Shown piece after piece: positions 25,966 through 34,613 of a DNA stretch of 64,000 nucleotides. The notes beneath the pieces are model-generated. The model was not told the origin of the DNA. It worked only from the letters and a program-made list of their open reading frames with translations, and searched no databases. This DNA comes from DSCS01 sp035391585 (GTDB taxonomy: Bacteria > Macinerneyibacteriota > Macinerneyibacteria > Macinerneyibacteriales > DSCS01), in contig CAZNOX010000002.1 of NCBI GenBank assembly GCA_964574875.1, positions 62,001 to 126,000 on the forward strand. Reading direction: 5' to 3'. The translations under genes and the position numbers were made by a program. Position 1 is the first letter of the stretch; every line of letters starts with the position of its first letter.

Positions 25966-27007
25966 GTGAGATCACGCCCTCCTTCACTGAAAATGTCCGG
26001 CTTCCTTCCCCGAAGGGATGCCGCCCTTCCACCATGGTGAAGAAGACCTGGCTTTCTGTCCGGGTGATCTCCTCAAGCAGGGCCTTTCTCCGTGACTGGT
26101 CGAGTTCTTCGAAGATGTCATCCATGAGCAGGATCCCCTTTTTGGCCGAACGGCTGTTGAAGAGGCCCAGAAGGGTCAACAGGAGGGAAAGCACAAAACT
26201 CTTCATCTGTCCTTGGGAAGCATGGGCCGCCATCTCTTTTCCATTCATGGTAAGGGCATACCGGTCTCTGTGGGGCCCCACGGTGGTGTATCCCCGTGTG
26301 CGGTCCTCATCCCGGGCTCCGAGAAAAGCCCCGCTTTCAAATGAGGGAAGATGACGGATACGCGCATCACGCACCGCAGGGAAAAGCCGCTGAAACGTCG
26401 CCGGCAGGGCGTCGTCGATCTCGGCGATAAACGCCTCCCGGGACCGCGTGACCTCCTCCCCGTACCGGCAGAAATATTCATCCCAGATATCCAGCTCTTT
26501 ACGGCTGAAAAAGCGCGACTTCAGAAGAGCGTTCCTCTCCTGGAGAACACGGTTGAACCGAAGCAGGGATTCCCGGTAAGGAGGATAAAAAAAGAGGATG
26601 TACGTATCAAAAAAACGCCGGATCTCACCCGAGGAGAAATAGAAGAGGTTAAAGATCTCACGGCTCACAAGAAAAGGAAAGACCTGCATAAAAAACTCGG
26701 AATACCCCATCTCGCTCTGTTCCATCCCGTACCGGAAATTCTTCTCCCGGTCATAAAAAAGAAATCTTTCGTGAGCCGATCCGGACTCTTTCAGGACAAG
26801 ACGGAACCATTCTGTCCCCCACTGGATCATGTCGCGTCCCCGTGCCTTACGGAAACTTCTGCCGTTGAAAAAAAGGTAGAGGGCTTCCAGCACATTGCTT
26901 TTTCCCGATCCGTTGGGCCCCATGATGATATTAAAACGGGGAGAGACCTCCATCTCTCCCCGGGTGATATTTCGGAATTGCGACAGTTCTAAGGATTGAA
27001 GACTCAT
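25949..27007 (-). CDS. recF: RecF recombination mediator
   Basis: 352 residues from ATG 27007, 7 bases after the dnaN stop. It carries the Walker A motif GPNGSGKSN near residue 31, the ABC-type signature in SQGQMKSFVLSLLL, and Walker B LLMDDIFEELD. RecF binds gapped DNA and helps load RecA. Family hallmarks (LELSQFRNI at the start) are clear. The frame extends upstream but would overlap dnaN without benefit. Confidence 0.93.
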   Translation of the reverse strand: MSLQSLELSQFRNITRGEMEVSPRFNIIMGPNGSGKSNVLEALYLFFNGRSFRKARGRDMIQWGTEWFRLVLKESGSAHERFLFYDREKNFRYGMEQSEMGYSEFFMQVFPFLVSREIFNLFYFSSGEIRRFFDTYILFFYPPYRESLLRFNRVLQERNALLKSRFFSRKELDIWDEYFCRYGEEVTRSREAFIAEIDDALPATFQRLFPAVRDARIRHLPSFESGAFLGARDEDRTRGYTTVGPHRDRYALTMNGKEMAAHASQGQMKSFVLSLLLTLLGLFNSRSAKKGILLMDDIFEELDQSRRKALLEEITRTESQVFFTMVEGRHPFGEGSRTFSVKEGVISHEADL

Positions 27008-27014
27008 CCCGCCG

Positions 27015-28121
27015 TCAGTCAAGCATGACAAGGGGCATGATCACCCAGAGGTAATCCGCATTGTTTTCCGGAGTCAACAGCACAGCGCTCTCATTATTAT
27101 ACATGGTCATCACGATGTTCTTGTCCTCCAATGTGGAAAGGACATCTTTGATATATTTGTAGTTGAAATCAATACGGATCTCCGCATCGTCATACTGGAC
27201 GGCGATGATATCTTCAGCCAGGCCGATATCCGCAAGGCGGGCGCTGATCTTGAGCTTGTTCTGCCCGAACTGCAGAGAGGCCCTTCCCGATTCCCGGTTC
27301 ACAAAGACCGAGACACGGCGCAGGGAGTCCAGAAGCCCGAGCCTGGGGACAAAGGCCTTTTTGTTGTTGACTGTGGGGATCACCTTGTCGTACTTGGGAT
27401 ACTTGGCATCGATGAGCCTGGAGACCAGGACGATCTGGTCGATATCAAAGCGGATATGCTGTTTGTCGAATGAGATGACCACATCCCCCTCATAATCGAT
27501 CTTCTGGATCTCGTCCAGGACCTTCCGGGGAACCACGACCCTCGTCCCCTCTTCAACGGAGACCGCGGCGGGTTTTACAGACGCTTTCGCCAGGATATGA
27601 GAGTCTGTGGCGACCAGGTTCAGCACGCCCTCCTCATACTCGAAGAGGATCCCTCTGAAGACATAACGGGCACCGTCCATCGCTGTCCCGATGATGGTCC
27701 TTGAGATCATCTCTTTGAGTTTTTCAAAGGGAACGGTGAGGGTGGCCGGTTCTTCAGAATGGGGAAACTCGGGATAATCGTCGGCGGGGATGACAGACAT
27801 CTCGAACTTGGCGCTTCCCGAAGCGATGTAAGCCTTCTCCTCTTCGACCATGACCACGATGGTCTCTTCGGGAGACTCGGAGATGATCTTCACGAATTTC
27901 TCCGCAGGGACCGTGGTCTTCCCCGGGGTCTCTGTCTCCACTCCACCAACACAGTACCGGATCCCCACCTCGAGATCGGACCCTTCCATGGTCAGGGATC
28001 CGCTGTCCAGCTGTATCATCATATTCTGCAGGATAGGTTTCATGGATTTTGTATTGATGATATTCCTTACAATATTCATGGGCTTTATGATTTCACTCTT
28101 TTTCAACGTGAATTTCATCAT
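27015..28121 (-). CDS. dnaN: DNA polymerase III beta subunit (sliding clamp)
   Basis: 368 residues, normal for the clamp, with three repeated clamp domains; the first begins KFTLKKSEIIKPMNIVRNII and the last ends DYLWVIMPLVML, typical of DnaN. It encircles DNA and tethers the polymerase. The ATG overlaps the dnaA stop and follows GGAGG by six bases, so the two are coupled. Confidence 0.96.
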   Translation of the reverse strand: MMKFTLKKSEIIKPMNIVRNIINTKSMKPILQNMMIQLDSGSLTMEGSDLEVGIRYCVGGVETETPGKTTVPAEKFVKIISESPEETIVVMVEEEKAYIASGSAKFEMSVIPADDYPEFPHSEEPATLTVPFEKLKEMISRTIIGTAMDGARYVFRGILFEYEEGVLNLVATDSHILAKASVKPAAVSVEEGTRVVVPRKVLDEIQKIDYEGDVVISFDKQHIRFDIDQIVLVSRLIDAKYPKYDKVIPTVNNKKAFVPRLGLLDSLRRVSVFVNRESGRASLQFGQNKLKISARLADIGLAEDIIAVQYDDAEIRIDFNYKYIKDVLSTLEDKNIVMTMYNNESAVLLTPENNADYLWVIMPLVMLD

Positions 28122-29443
28122 TTGAAACCTCCGTTATTTAGAAAACTGATCACTTTATCCACTTCATTGCGAAAGACGATATCCTCTTTCATCCGCCCCT
28201 CGATCTTGTTGCAGGCGTTGATGACAGCAGCATGGTCCCGTCCTCCGAAGGCCTGCCCGATAGCCTGGAGGGTATCGTTCGTAAAGCGCCGGCTGAGGTA
28301 CATGGCGATAAAACGGGGAAGGACGACTTCCTGGTTTCTCCGTTTTCCCTCAAGCATCTTCACGGTCATGTTGAAATAGAGGGCCACCTGTTTTTTGATG
28401 TTTTCCACAGACATGTCTTTCAGGTTATTATCGAAAAACTCCGACAGGAGGGCTGTGATATCGTTTCTCCCCAGTTTTTCCATATTATTGGAGATCTTCT
28501 TGTAAAACTTGATCCTGCGGAGGCAGCCTTCCAGCTTCCTGACATTGCTGGTCACGTTTTCCCCGATGAAGAACATCAGCTCGGGATCGATCTCCACGCC
28601 CATGTCTTCGGCCTTTTTCCTGAGGATCGCCACTCTTGTCTCCAACTCCGGCTTTCTGATATCTGTGACAAGACCCCATTCAAACCGCGTGATCAGCCTC
28701 TTTTCGATATTGATGTCCGCGGGCGGCCTGTCGCTTGTGATGACGATCTGCCGCTTCAGCTTGTAGAGGTCATTAAAGGTATGAAAAAACTCCTCCTGAA
28801 CGGCTTCGCTTTTTTCGATGACGTGGATATCATCGATAAGGAGGACGTCCACATTCCTGTATTTGTCCCGGAAGGCTTCCGTGGTCCTGTTTCTGATGGC
28901 TTCGATGAGTTCGTTTCTGAACTGATCGGCGGTGACATAGGAGCATTTGACATTTTTATCGTACTGATAGACTTTGTTTCCGATGGCCTGCATAAGATGG
29001 GTCTTTCCCAGTCCGGAATCACCGTAGATAAAGAGGGGGTTATAAATGGACTTCCCGTAACTTTGAGCCACAGCCAGCGCCGCCGAATAGGCCATCTCAT
29101 TACTGCGTCCGATGACAAAATTGGAAAAAGAGAACTCTTTGTCAAATGTGAGGATGTGTCCGTTCTCTTTCTCTCGGGGGGCCGTCTCTGCTCTCCGCTC
29201 CACAATATTGAACTGGACATCCACGCTTCCCCCCACGCCCTCGCGGAGGATGAAGTCAAGCTCCTCGCCGAAGAGGACACGGATCCTGTGGAGAAAGATC
29301 TCATCATAGGATTCGAAGGAGACCGTCTGTCCCGTGTGATTGACATTGACCGCCTGGAAGAGGTTTTCCAGATTAGCCCTGTCCATTTTCTCGGACAAGC
29401 GATCCATGATGTATTCTCTCAGATTATGATCCAATGAAACCAA
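28118..29443 (-). CDS. dnaA: Chromosomal replication initiator DnaA
   Basis: 441 residues. Short N-terminal domain I (about 1-80), short linker, AAA+ domain with Walker A in GDSGLGKTHL and Walker B in LLIDDIHVI, and DNA-binding domain IV with GKRRNQEVVLPR and the signature GGRDHAAVINA. In most DnaA proteins the last motif reads DHTTV or DHSTV; the threonine/serine that contacts the DnaA box is alanine here. The start is uncertain: TTG at 29443 has AAAGG five bases upstream, while ATG at 29407 is an alternative. A strong GGAGG at 29463-29467 is better placed for a 10-codon frame that overlaps the dnaA start. Confidence 0.95.
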   Translation of the reverse strand: MVSLDHNLREYIMDRLSEKMDRANLENLFQAVNVNHTGQTVSFESYDEIFLHRIRVLFGEELDFILREGVGGSVDVQFNIVERRAETAPREKENGHILTFDKEFSFSNFVIGRSNEMAYSAALAVAQSYGKSIYNPLFIYGDSGLGKTHLMQAIGNKVYQYDKNVKCSYVTADQFRNELIEAIRNRTTEAFRDKYRNVDVLLIDDIHVIEKSEAVQEEFFHTFNDLYKLKRQIVITSDRPPADINIEKRLITRFEWGLVTDIRKPELETRVAILRKKAEDMGVEIDPELMFFIGENVTSNVRKLEGCLRRIKFYKKISNNMEKLGRNDITALLSEFFDNNLKDMSVENIKKQVALYFNMTVKMLEGKRRNQEVVLPRFIAMYLSRRFTNDTLQAIGQAFGGRDHAAVINACNKIEGRMKEDIVFRNEVDKVISFLNNGGFK

Positions 29444-29487
29444 CCGAACCTTTCAAATTTATCCTCCAAAACAACCCTCTTCACGTT

Positions 29488-29515
29488 ATGATATACGCCT
29501 TGCCGTGTTCTGCAA
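29488..29515 (-). promoter_or_regulatory. Promoter of the dnaA operon
   Basis: Minus strand TTGCAG (29510-29515), 16 bases, TATCAT (29488-29493); the expected start lies about 40 bases before the dnaA start codon. Confidence 0.5.
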
Positions 29516-29968
29516 GTCTTTTTTCTCTGCAAAATATCTTCTTTTATATCTATAATTTAGAAACTCATTTTTCTTTTATAAACATTGTTAGTGCTTCACT
29601 TCCCTTTTTTTAAAACACCCTAACTCTCAATATAACAAGGAAATACACAAAATTATCTCTTTGGGGGACAAGAGATTTGACAGTCAAAACACAAAATATT
29701 CACATTAATACTTTTGCTGTCAAAAAATGTAATGTTCTTTCTTTGTGTCCTTCTTTTTTTCTTTTGTGTCCCTGTTGTTCCCATCTTTCCCTCCTTCTCT
29801 CTTCTGCCTGTCCTCCACAAAAAAAGACACAAGGCCCCGGTCTCTATCTTCCTTCTCTTTTCCCTCTTTCTTTCTTTTTTCACAAACACACAGACACTAC
29901 TACTGCTTCTTTTTTTAAAAGAGAAGAGTAAAGAGGGAGAGGGGTTCACCGGAAGTTAAAAAATACTA

Positions 29969-29997
29969 TTGACATGGGGGCTGACCTTTGGTACCTT
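29969..29997 (+). promoter_or_regulatory. Promoter of the serine tRNA cluster
   Basis: TTGACA (29969-29974), 17 bases, TACCTT (29992-29997), ending eight bases before the first mature tRNA base. Confidence 0.65.
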
Positions 29998-30005
29998 TTC
30001 GCAAA

Positions 30006-30090
30006 GGAGGAGTGGCTGAGTGGTTGAAAGCGGCGGTCTTGAAAACCGTTGTGCCGCAAGGCACCGTGGGTTCGAATCCTACCTCCTCCG
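30006..30090 (+). tRNA. tRNA-Ser (anticodon TGA)
   Basis: The acceptor GGAGGAG pairs with CTCCTCC, the anticodon loop CTTGAAA gives TGA, there is a long class II variable arm, and the T loop reads GGTTCGAATCC. The 3' CCA is not encoded. Confidence 0.97.
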
Positions 30091-30105
30091 CTGAGCATAT
30101 CAACA

Positions 30106-30200
30106 GGAGAGATGGCCGAGCAGGCTTAAGGCGCACGATTGCTAATCGTGTGAGGTACTAAAGGGTGCCTCCGTGGGTTCGAATCCCACTCTCTCCGCCA
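30106..30200 (+). tRNA. tRNA-Ser (anticodon GCT)
   Basis: The acceptor GGAGAGA pairs with TCTCTCC, loop TTGCTAA gives anticodon GCT, and a large variable arm is present. Unlike its neighbours, CCA is encoded at 30198-30200. It lies 15 bases after the first tRNA and reads AGY serine codons. Confidence 0.97.
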
Positions 30201-30204
30201 TACT

Positions 30205-30291
<87 letters not shown>

Positions 30292-30296
30292 TTTTC

Positions 30297-30330
30297 CGGG
30301 AGAAGCCTGTCGCTTCTCCCGTTCGTTTTC
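30297..30330 (+). terminator. Terminator after the tRNA cluster
   Basis: A perfect 10-bp stem CGGGAGAAGC/GCTTCTCCCG (30297-30306 with 30312-30321) is followed by TTCGTTTTC. It separates the tRNA unit from the epimerase promoter. Confidence 0.75.
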
Positions 30331-30337
30331 TCCAATA

Positions 30338-30365
30338 TTGACATCGATTTAAATTTTGGTATCCT
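30338..30365 (+). promoter_or_regulatory. Promoter of the UDP-sugar/glycosyltransferase operon
   Basis: TTGACA (30338-30343), 16 bases, TATCCT (30360-30365), just before the ribosome-binding site of the epimerase gene. Confidence 0.65.
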
Positions 30366-30381
30366 CCAAGTGGAGGTTTCT

Positions 30382-31404
30382 ATGAAACATTACTGTATAA
30401 CCGGAGGAGCCGGATTTATCGGATCACATCTGGTGCGCTCTCTTCTCGGCCGGGGAGACCGGGTGACTGTGGTGGATAATTTCTGTGATTTCTACCCCCT
30501 CCCTTACAAGATCGACAATGTCCTCAGATCCCTTCAGAAAGAGGAGGGACGGATCAGGACTCTTGACAGGCTCATGGATGAAATCTCATCTCAAGACCGT
30601 TATTCCCTGGTTCACGCTGATATCAGAAACGGTGAAGAGATGGGAGCTCTTTTTTCTAAAGGGTCTTTTGATGCCGTGATCCATCTGGCGGCCATGGCCG
30701 GAGTCCGTCCTTCTCTGGCTGATCCGAAACTCTATGAAGATGTCAATATCTCCGGAACACTCACGATCCTTGAGGCCTGCCGGAAAAACAAGATCGATAA
30801 AACAGTGATCGCCTCATCGTCCTCTGTCTACGGGAACACAAAAGAGGTCCCGTTCCGAGAGGATATGGCCGTGGACGACCCGATCTCCCCCTATGCCGCT
30901 ACAAAAAAAGCAACAGAACTCTTTGCTGCGGTCTATCACAATATTTATAAGATGGATATCGCCCTTCTCCGCTACTTTACCGTGTACGGGCCCGGACAGC
31001 GTCCGGACCTTGCTATCCACAAGTTTACAAGGGCGCTTTTTGAAGAAAGAGAGATCCCCTTTTTCGGAGACGGGACGATGAAAAGAGATTACACCTACAT
31101 CGATGATATTATCCAGGGGACCGTCCTGGCCCTGGACTGGGTAGAGAAGAACCGCAATGTCTGCGAAGTCATCAACCTCGGCGAGAACAGGACAGTCTCT
31201 CTCCAGGAGCTTGTGGATCTTCTCGGGCAGAAGACAGGAAAAAAACCACGGCTCCGGAGAGAACCCCAGCCTCCGGGAGATGTGGACTGTACGTTCGCTG
31301 ATCTTTCAAAAGCCAAAGGGATCCTGGGGTATGATCCTCAAACCTCCATCGAAGAGGGGCTTGAGCGTTTTGTCCGATGGTGTCAAGACTATTATCAATA
31401 TTAA
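30382..31404 (+). CDS. NAD-dependent epimerase, UDP-glucuronate 4-epimerase type
   Basis: 340 residues from ATG 30382 (GGAGG five bases upstream). It is an extended short-chain dehydrogenase: TGGAGFIGSHL for NAD binding near the N-terminus, catalytic Ser in ASSSSVYG and the YxxxK pair in SPYAATKKATE. GPGQRPDLAIHKF is typical of UDP-GlcA 4-epimerases. The next gene makes UDP-glucuronate, its substrate, so the pair would supply UDP-galacturonate for a surface polysaccharide or lipid A. The specificity is inferred from this pairing and family resemblance. Confidence 0.85.
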   Translation: MKHYCITGGAGFIGSHLVRSLLGRGDRVTVVDNFCDFYPLPYKIDNVLRSLQKEEGRIRTLDRLMDEISSQDRYSLVHADIRNGEEMGALFSKGSFDAVIHLAAMAGVRPSLADPKLYEDVNISGTLTILEACRKNKIDKTVIASSSSVYGNTKEVPFREDMAVDDPISPYAATKKATELFAAVYHNIYKMDIALLRYFTVYGPGQRPDLAIHKFTRALFEEREIPFFGDGTMKRDYTYIDDIIQGTVLALDWVEKNRNVCEVINLGENRTVSLQELVDLLGQKTGKKPRLRREPQPPGDVDCTFADLSKAKGILGYDPQTSIEEGLERFVRWCQDYYQY

Positions 31405-31416
31405 AAGGAGAAGACA

Positions 31417-32739
31417 ATGAAAATTGGAGTCGTTGGAACAGGATATGTCGGATTAGTGACAGGGGTCTGCCTGGCCGATTTCGGCCTTCCGGTCTTGTGC
31501 ATGGATGTGGACGAAAAAAAGATCGAGACCATTGAGAATGGGGAGTCTCCCATCTATGAGCCCGGTCTCGACGTTCTCCTTGAAAAGAATATCAGAGAAG
31601 ATCGTCTTCAGGTCACGACGGATATGAAAAGATGCGTGGAAGAGAGCGATGTCATCTTTATCGCTGTGGGGACTCCTCCCAAAGAGGACGGGTCGGCTGA
31701 CCTGAAGTATGTCCTGGGTGTCGCTGGGGAGATCGGGCGCTACATGAACGGATACAAGGTCATCGTCGATAAGTCCACTGTCCCGGTGGGGACAGGCAGG
31801 AGGGTGGAACAGACGATCAAGGGAGAGCTTGAAAAGAGAGGGGTGCAATGGAGATTCGATGTGGTCTCCAACCCGGAGTTTTTAAGAGAAGGGAAAGCTC
31901 TTCATGATTTTACTCATCCGGACCGTATCGTCATCGGGACGAGGACAGCCAAAGCGGCTGAAATGATGAAAGAGGTCTACCGGGTCCTCTATCTGAACAA
32001 GACCCCTTTTGTCTTTACTGATATCGAAACCGCTGAGATGATCAAGTATGCCTCGAATGCCTTTCTGGCGGTCAAGATCAGTTTTATCAATGAGATGGCT
32101 CTGCTGTCAGAAGAAGTCGGGGCCAATGTCCAGGATATTGCAGCGGCCATGGGGATGGACGGACGTATTTCTCCGAAATTCCTCCATGCCGGCCCCGGGT
32201 ACGGCGGGAGCTGCTTCCCGAAAGATACCAAAGCACTCGTGGATATCGCCCGGAAAGAGAATATCAGCCTCTACGTGGTCACAGCAGCTATCGAGGCCAA
32301 CGAGCGCCAGAAGATGAAGATGGTGGACAAGATCGAAAAGGCGATGAAAGAGCTCCGGGGAAAAGAGATCGCCGTGTTGGGATTGACGTTTAAGCCCGAT
32401 ACAGACGATATGAGAGAAGCCCCCTCGCTGACGATTATCCCGGAACTCATCAAAAGAGGGGCCCGGATCAGGGCTTTCTGCCCCAAGGGGTTTAAAGAAG
32501 CCGGATGGAGGCTGAAGGAGTGGGAAGAGAAGATCGCCTATTGCCGTGACGAGTATGAGGCTGTGGAGAGTTCTCATGCGGTGGTCCTCATCACCGAGTG
32601 GAACCAGTTCAGGGGGATGGACCTTGAACGTATGAAGGCAAGCATGAAGGATGATTTCTTTTTCGACCTGAGAAATGTCTATTCCGGAGATGACAAAGTC
32701 CGCTCTCTCTTCCGGTATTTCCCTGTGGGACTCTCCTGA
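31417..32739 (+). CDS. ugd: UDP-glucose 6-dehydrogenase
   Basis: 440 residues. It has the N-terminal NAD fold KIGVVGTGYVGLVTGVCLA, the central FLAVKISFINEMA helix, and the active-site cysteine in GPGYGGSCFPKD. The C-terminal UDP-binding fold contains LGLTFKPDTDDMREAPS. It oxidises UDP-glucose twice to UDP-glucuronate in the cytosol. It follows the epimerase by 12 bases with AAAGGAG before the ATG. Confidence 0.95.
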   Translation: MKIGVVGTGYVGLVTGVCLADFGLPVLCMDVDEKKIETIENGESPIYEPGLDVLLEKNIREDRLQVTTDMKRCVEESDVIFIAVGTPPKEDGSADLKYVLGVAGEIGRYMNGYKVIVDKSTVPVGTGRRVEQTIKGELEKRGVQWRFDVVSNPEFLREGKALHDFTHPDRIVIGTRTAKAAEMMKEVYRVLYLNKTPFVFTDIETAEMIKYASNAFLAVKISFINEMALLSEEVGANVQDIAAAMGMDGRISPKFLHAGPGYGGSCFPKDTKALVDIARKENISLYVVTAAIEANERQKMKMVDKIEKAMKELRGKEIAVLGLTFKPDTDDMREAPSLTIIPELIKRGARIRAFCPKGFKEAGWRLKEWEEKIAYCRDEYEAVESSHAVVLITEWNQFRGMDLERMKASMKDDFFFDLRNVYSGDDKVRSLFRYFPVGLS

Positions 32740-32748
32740 GGAAAGACG

Positions 32749-33843
32749 ATGAAGATCGTTCATCTTGACGCTTTTCGTCACTATGGAGGAGGGCAGAAAA
32801 GATATGTCAATATCGCATCCTTCATCGCATCCAGGGGCCATGAAATGGTCCTGGTCTCTCCCCCCGGAGTCAAGGTGCGGGACTCTTTTCCGGGACGGCT
32901 CTACACAGCCCCTTTTTTCGGGGATGCTGATCTTCTGACTCTGGTGAAGATCCTCTGGGTGGTCCTCAAAGAGAAGGCTGATATCATCCACACCCATTCT
33001 CATCATGACCATTGGATGGGATCTCTTATCAAAACCCTTCTTGGAAAAAGGATCAAACTGATCCATACAAGGCATGTGGATTTTGAAGTGAAAAACACTC
33101 CGGTGAGCCGTTTCATGTATGTGCGCTCTCCCGACTATACCCTCACAAGCTGCCGAAGCATCAAAGAGACCATGATCCGGTCTCTTGGAAAGAGCAAAGG
33201 GTTCGACGAGGGAAAATTCGAACCCATCCTGACCTTCAATTATCCTGAACAGTGGGGGACCCCGGGAAAGATCAGAAAAGAGTTCGGCCTCTCAACAGAC
33301 GAAAAATGTGTCTCGACCATCACACGGATCGTGGATAATAAAGGACATCGTCATCTCCTGAGAGCTGTTCCCGAGATCGTCGATGCCCTGGGCCCTGTGA
33401 AGTTTTTCATTGTAGGAGAGGGGCCCTATCTTCCCGTTCTCAGGGAGATGGCCCGGGAGCTTGATATTGAAGACCATGTGGTCTTTACCGGATTCCGCAA
33501 AGAGATCTGGGACTTCTATGCCGATATGGACCTCTCTGTCTTTCCCACGGAGAATGAAGGGATCGCTCCCGGGGTGATGGAGTCGCTCTTCTATTCCGTT
33601 CCGGTGATCGCCTCTGATATCGGAGGAATACCCGAGGTCATCACCCATGGATTCAACGGCCTTCTTTTTCCCCCGGGGGATTCCCGTCAGCTGGCCCGCT
33701 GTGTCATTCACCTCTTTACCCACAGGGAAGAGTATGATAAATTAAAGAGAAACTGTGCCGTCTGGACTGAAGACCGGAAAAAAGAGGATCCTCCGGGAAA
33801 AAAGATGCTGGAGGCCTACAGGAAAGTCATGGGAAAAGAATGA
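32749..33843 (+). CDS. Glycosyltransferase family 4 (GT-B)
   Basis: 364 residues. The N-terminal lobe starts with the acceptor-side motif YGGGQKRYVNIASFIASRGH. The C-terminal lobe has the donor-binding E-x7-E (NEGIAPGVMES) followed by VIASDIGGIPEVITHG. It transfers a sugar from a nucleotide donor to an envelope glycan precursor at the cytoplasmic face. Donor and acceptor are unknown. Its stop overlaps the next start as ATGA. Confidence 0.88.
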   Translation: MKIVHLDAFRHYGGGQKRYVNIASFIASRGHEMVLVSPPGVKVRDSFPGRLYTAPFFGDADLLTLVKILWVVLKEKADIIHTHSHHDHWMGSLIKTLLGKRIKLIHTRHVDFEVKNTPVSRFMYVRSPDYTLTSCRSIKETMIRSLGKSKGFDEGKFEPILTFNYPEQWGTPGKIRKEFGLSTDEKCVSTITRIVDNKGHRHLLRAVPEIVDALGPVKFFIVGEGPYLPVLREMARELDIEDHVVFTGFRKEIWDFYADMDLSVFPTENEGIAPGVMESLFYSVPVIASDIGGIPEVITHGFNGLLFPPGDSRQLARCVIHLFTHREEYDKLKRNCAVWTEDRKKEDPPGKKMLEAYRKVMGKE

Positions 33844-34613
33844 CGATATCGGCGTTGATACTGACGAAAAATGAAGAGGTGAACATCACCGCTTGCGTGA
33901 GGAGCGTGGCCTTCTGTGATGAGATCATCGTTATTGATTCCGGATCAGAGGACCAGACGCGAAGTCTTGCTGAAGAAGAGGGAGCCCGGGTCATCGTCAA
34001 TCCCTGGCCGGGTTTTGCCCTCCAGCGTGATTTCGGGATCCGGCAATGCTCTTCTCCCTGGATCCTCATGGTGGACGCTGATGAACGGGTCACACCCGCA
34101 TTACAGCAGGAGATCCGACAGCTCTTTTCAGGGAAGGGACCGGAATGTTACGGTTATGAGATTCCCCGAAGGACTTTTGCCTTCGGGAAGGAGATGAAAC
34201 ATATGTGGCCGGGGCGCAGCCTGCGTCTTTTTTATAAAGAAAAGGGGGAGATGACACTCAGACGTCATGTCCACGAAAAGATCATCATCGACGGCCCTGT
34301 GGGCCGGCTCAAAGAACCCATGCTTCACTATTCCTACAGGGAAGTGGGGGATTATATCGCAAAGATGAATCATTATACCACTCTTCTGGCCCGTCAGAAA
34401 AGTGAGGAGGATCCTTCTGTCACAGACAAAAAGGCCTATAAAAGAGCCGTGCGCCGGTTCTGGCACCGGTTTCTTGATAAGTATATTTCCAGGGGGGCGT
34501 TTCGCGACGGGCGGTACGGCTTTTACCTGGCCCTTCTCACAGGGGTCCAGGCCATGACCACGGAGTTCAAACTCATGGAGATCCTCCGGGAAAAGAGGCA
34601 GAAGGAGCGATGA
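33840..34613 (+). CDS. Glycosyltransferase family 2, WaaE/KdtX-like
   Basis: 257 residues. A GT-A fold with SALILTKNEEVNITACV at the N-terminus, IDSGSEDQT, and the metal-binding DADERV. The sequence VNPWPGFALQRDFGI and the long basic C-terminal part are close to WaaE-type lipopolysaccharide core glucosyltransferases. It lies between a GT4 enzyme and a uronic acid dehydrogenase with ATGA overlaps at both ends, which supports a role in an envelope glycan. Exact linkage unknown. Confidence 0.83.
   Translation: MTISALILTKNEEVNITACVRSVAFCDEIIVIDSGSEDQTRSLAEEEGARVIVNPWPGFALQRDFGIRQCSSPWILMVDADERVTPALQQEIRQLFSGKGPECYGYEIPRRTFAFGKEMKHMWPGRSLRLFYKEKGEMTLRRHVHEKIIIDGPVGRLKEPMLHYSYREVGDYIAKMNHYTTLLARQKSEEDPSVTDKKAYKRAVRRFWHRFLDKYISRGAFRDGRYGFYLALLTGVQAMTTEFKLMEILREKRQKER

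Larger units (their letters stand above)
29444..30005. other. Candidate replication origin (oriC)
   Basis: This 562-base gap between divergent dnaA and the tRNA cluster holds no convincing gene. It has an AT-rich part (about 29520-29720) and a strand-biased T-rich, G-poor part (about 29730-29930). I find no consensus TTATCCACA box. Instead, related words recur: TTTGTGTCC at 29742-29750 and 29763-29771, its reverse form GACACAAGG at 29826-29834, and ACACAAAA at 29645-29652 and 29689-29696. These may be lineage-specific DnaA boxes beside an unwinding element. Assigned from gene context; origin activity not proven. Confidence 0.6.

Noticed and set aside
28232..29437. 401-residue plus-strand frame antisense to dnaA
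   Set aside because: Mirror of a certain gene; arises because TTA, CTA and TCA codons are rare in the real frame. No motif or start signal.
29653..29949. Open frames on both strands in the origin gap (81-98 residues)
   Set aside because: Translations are low-complexity (Phe/Ser/Leu or Lys/Arg/Glu runs) made by the T-rich strand bias; there is no ribosome-binding site or family resemblance.
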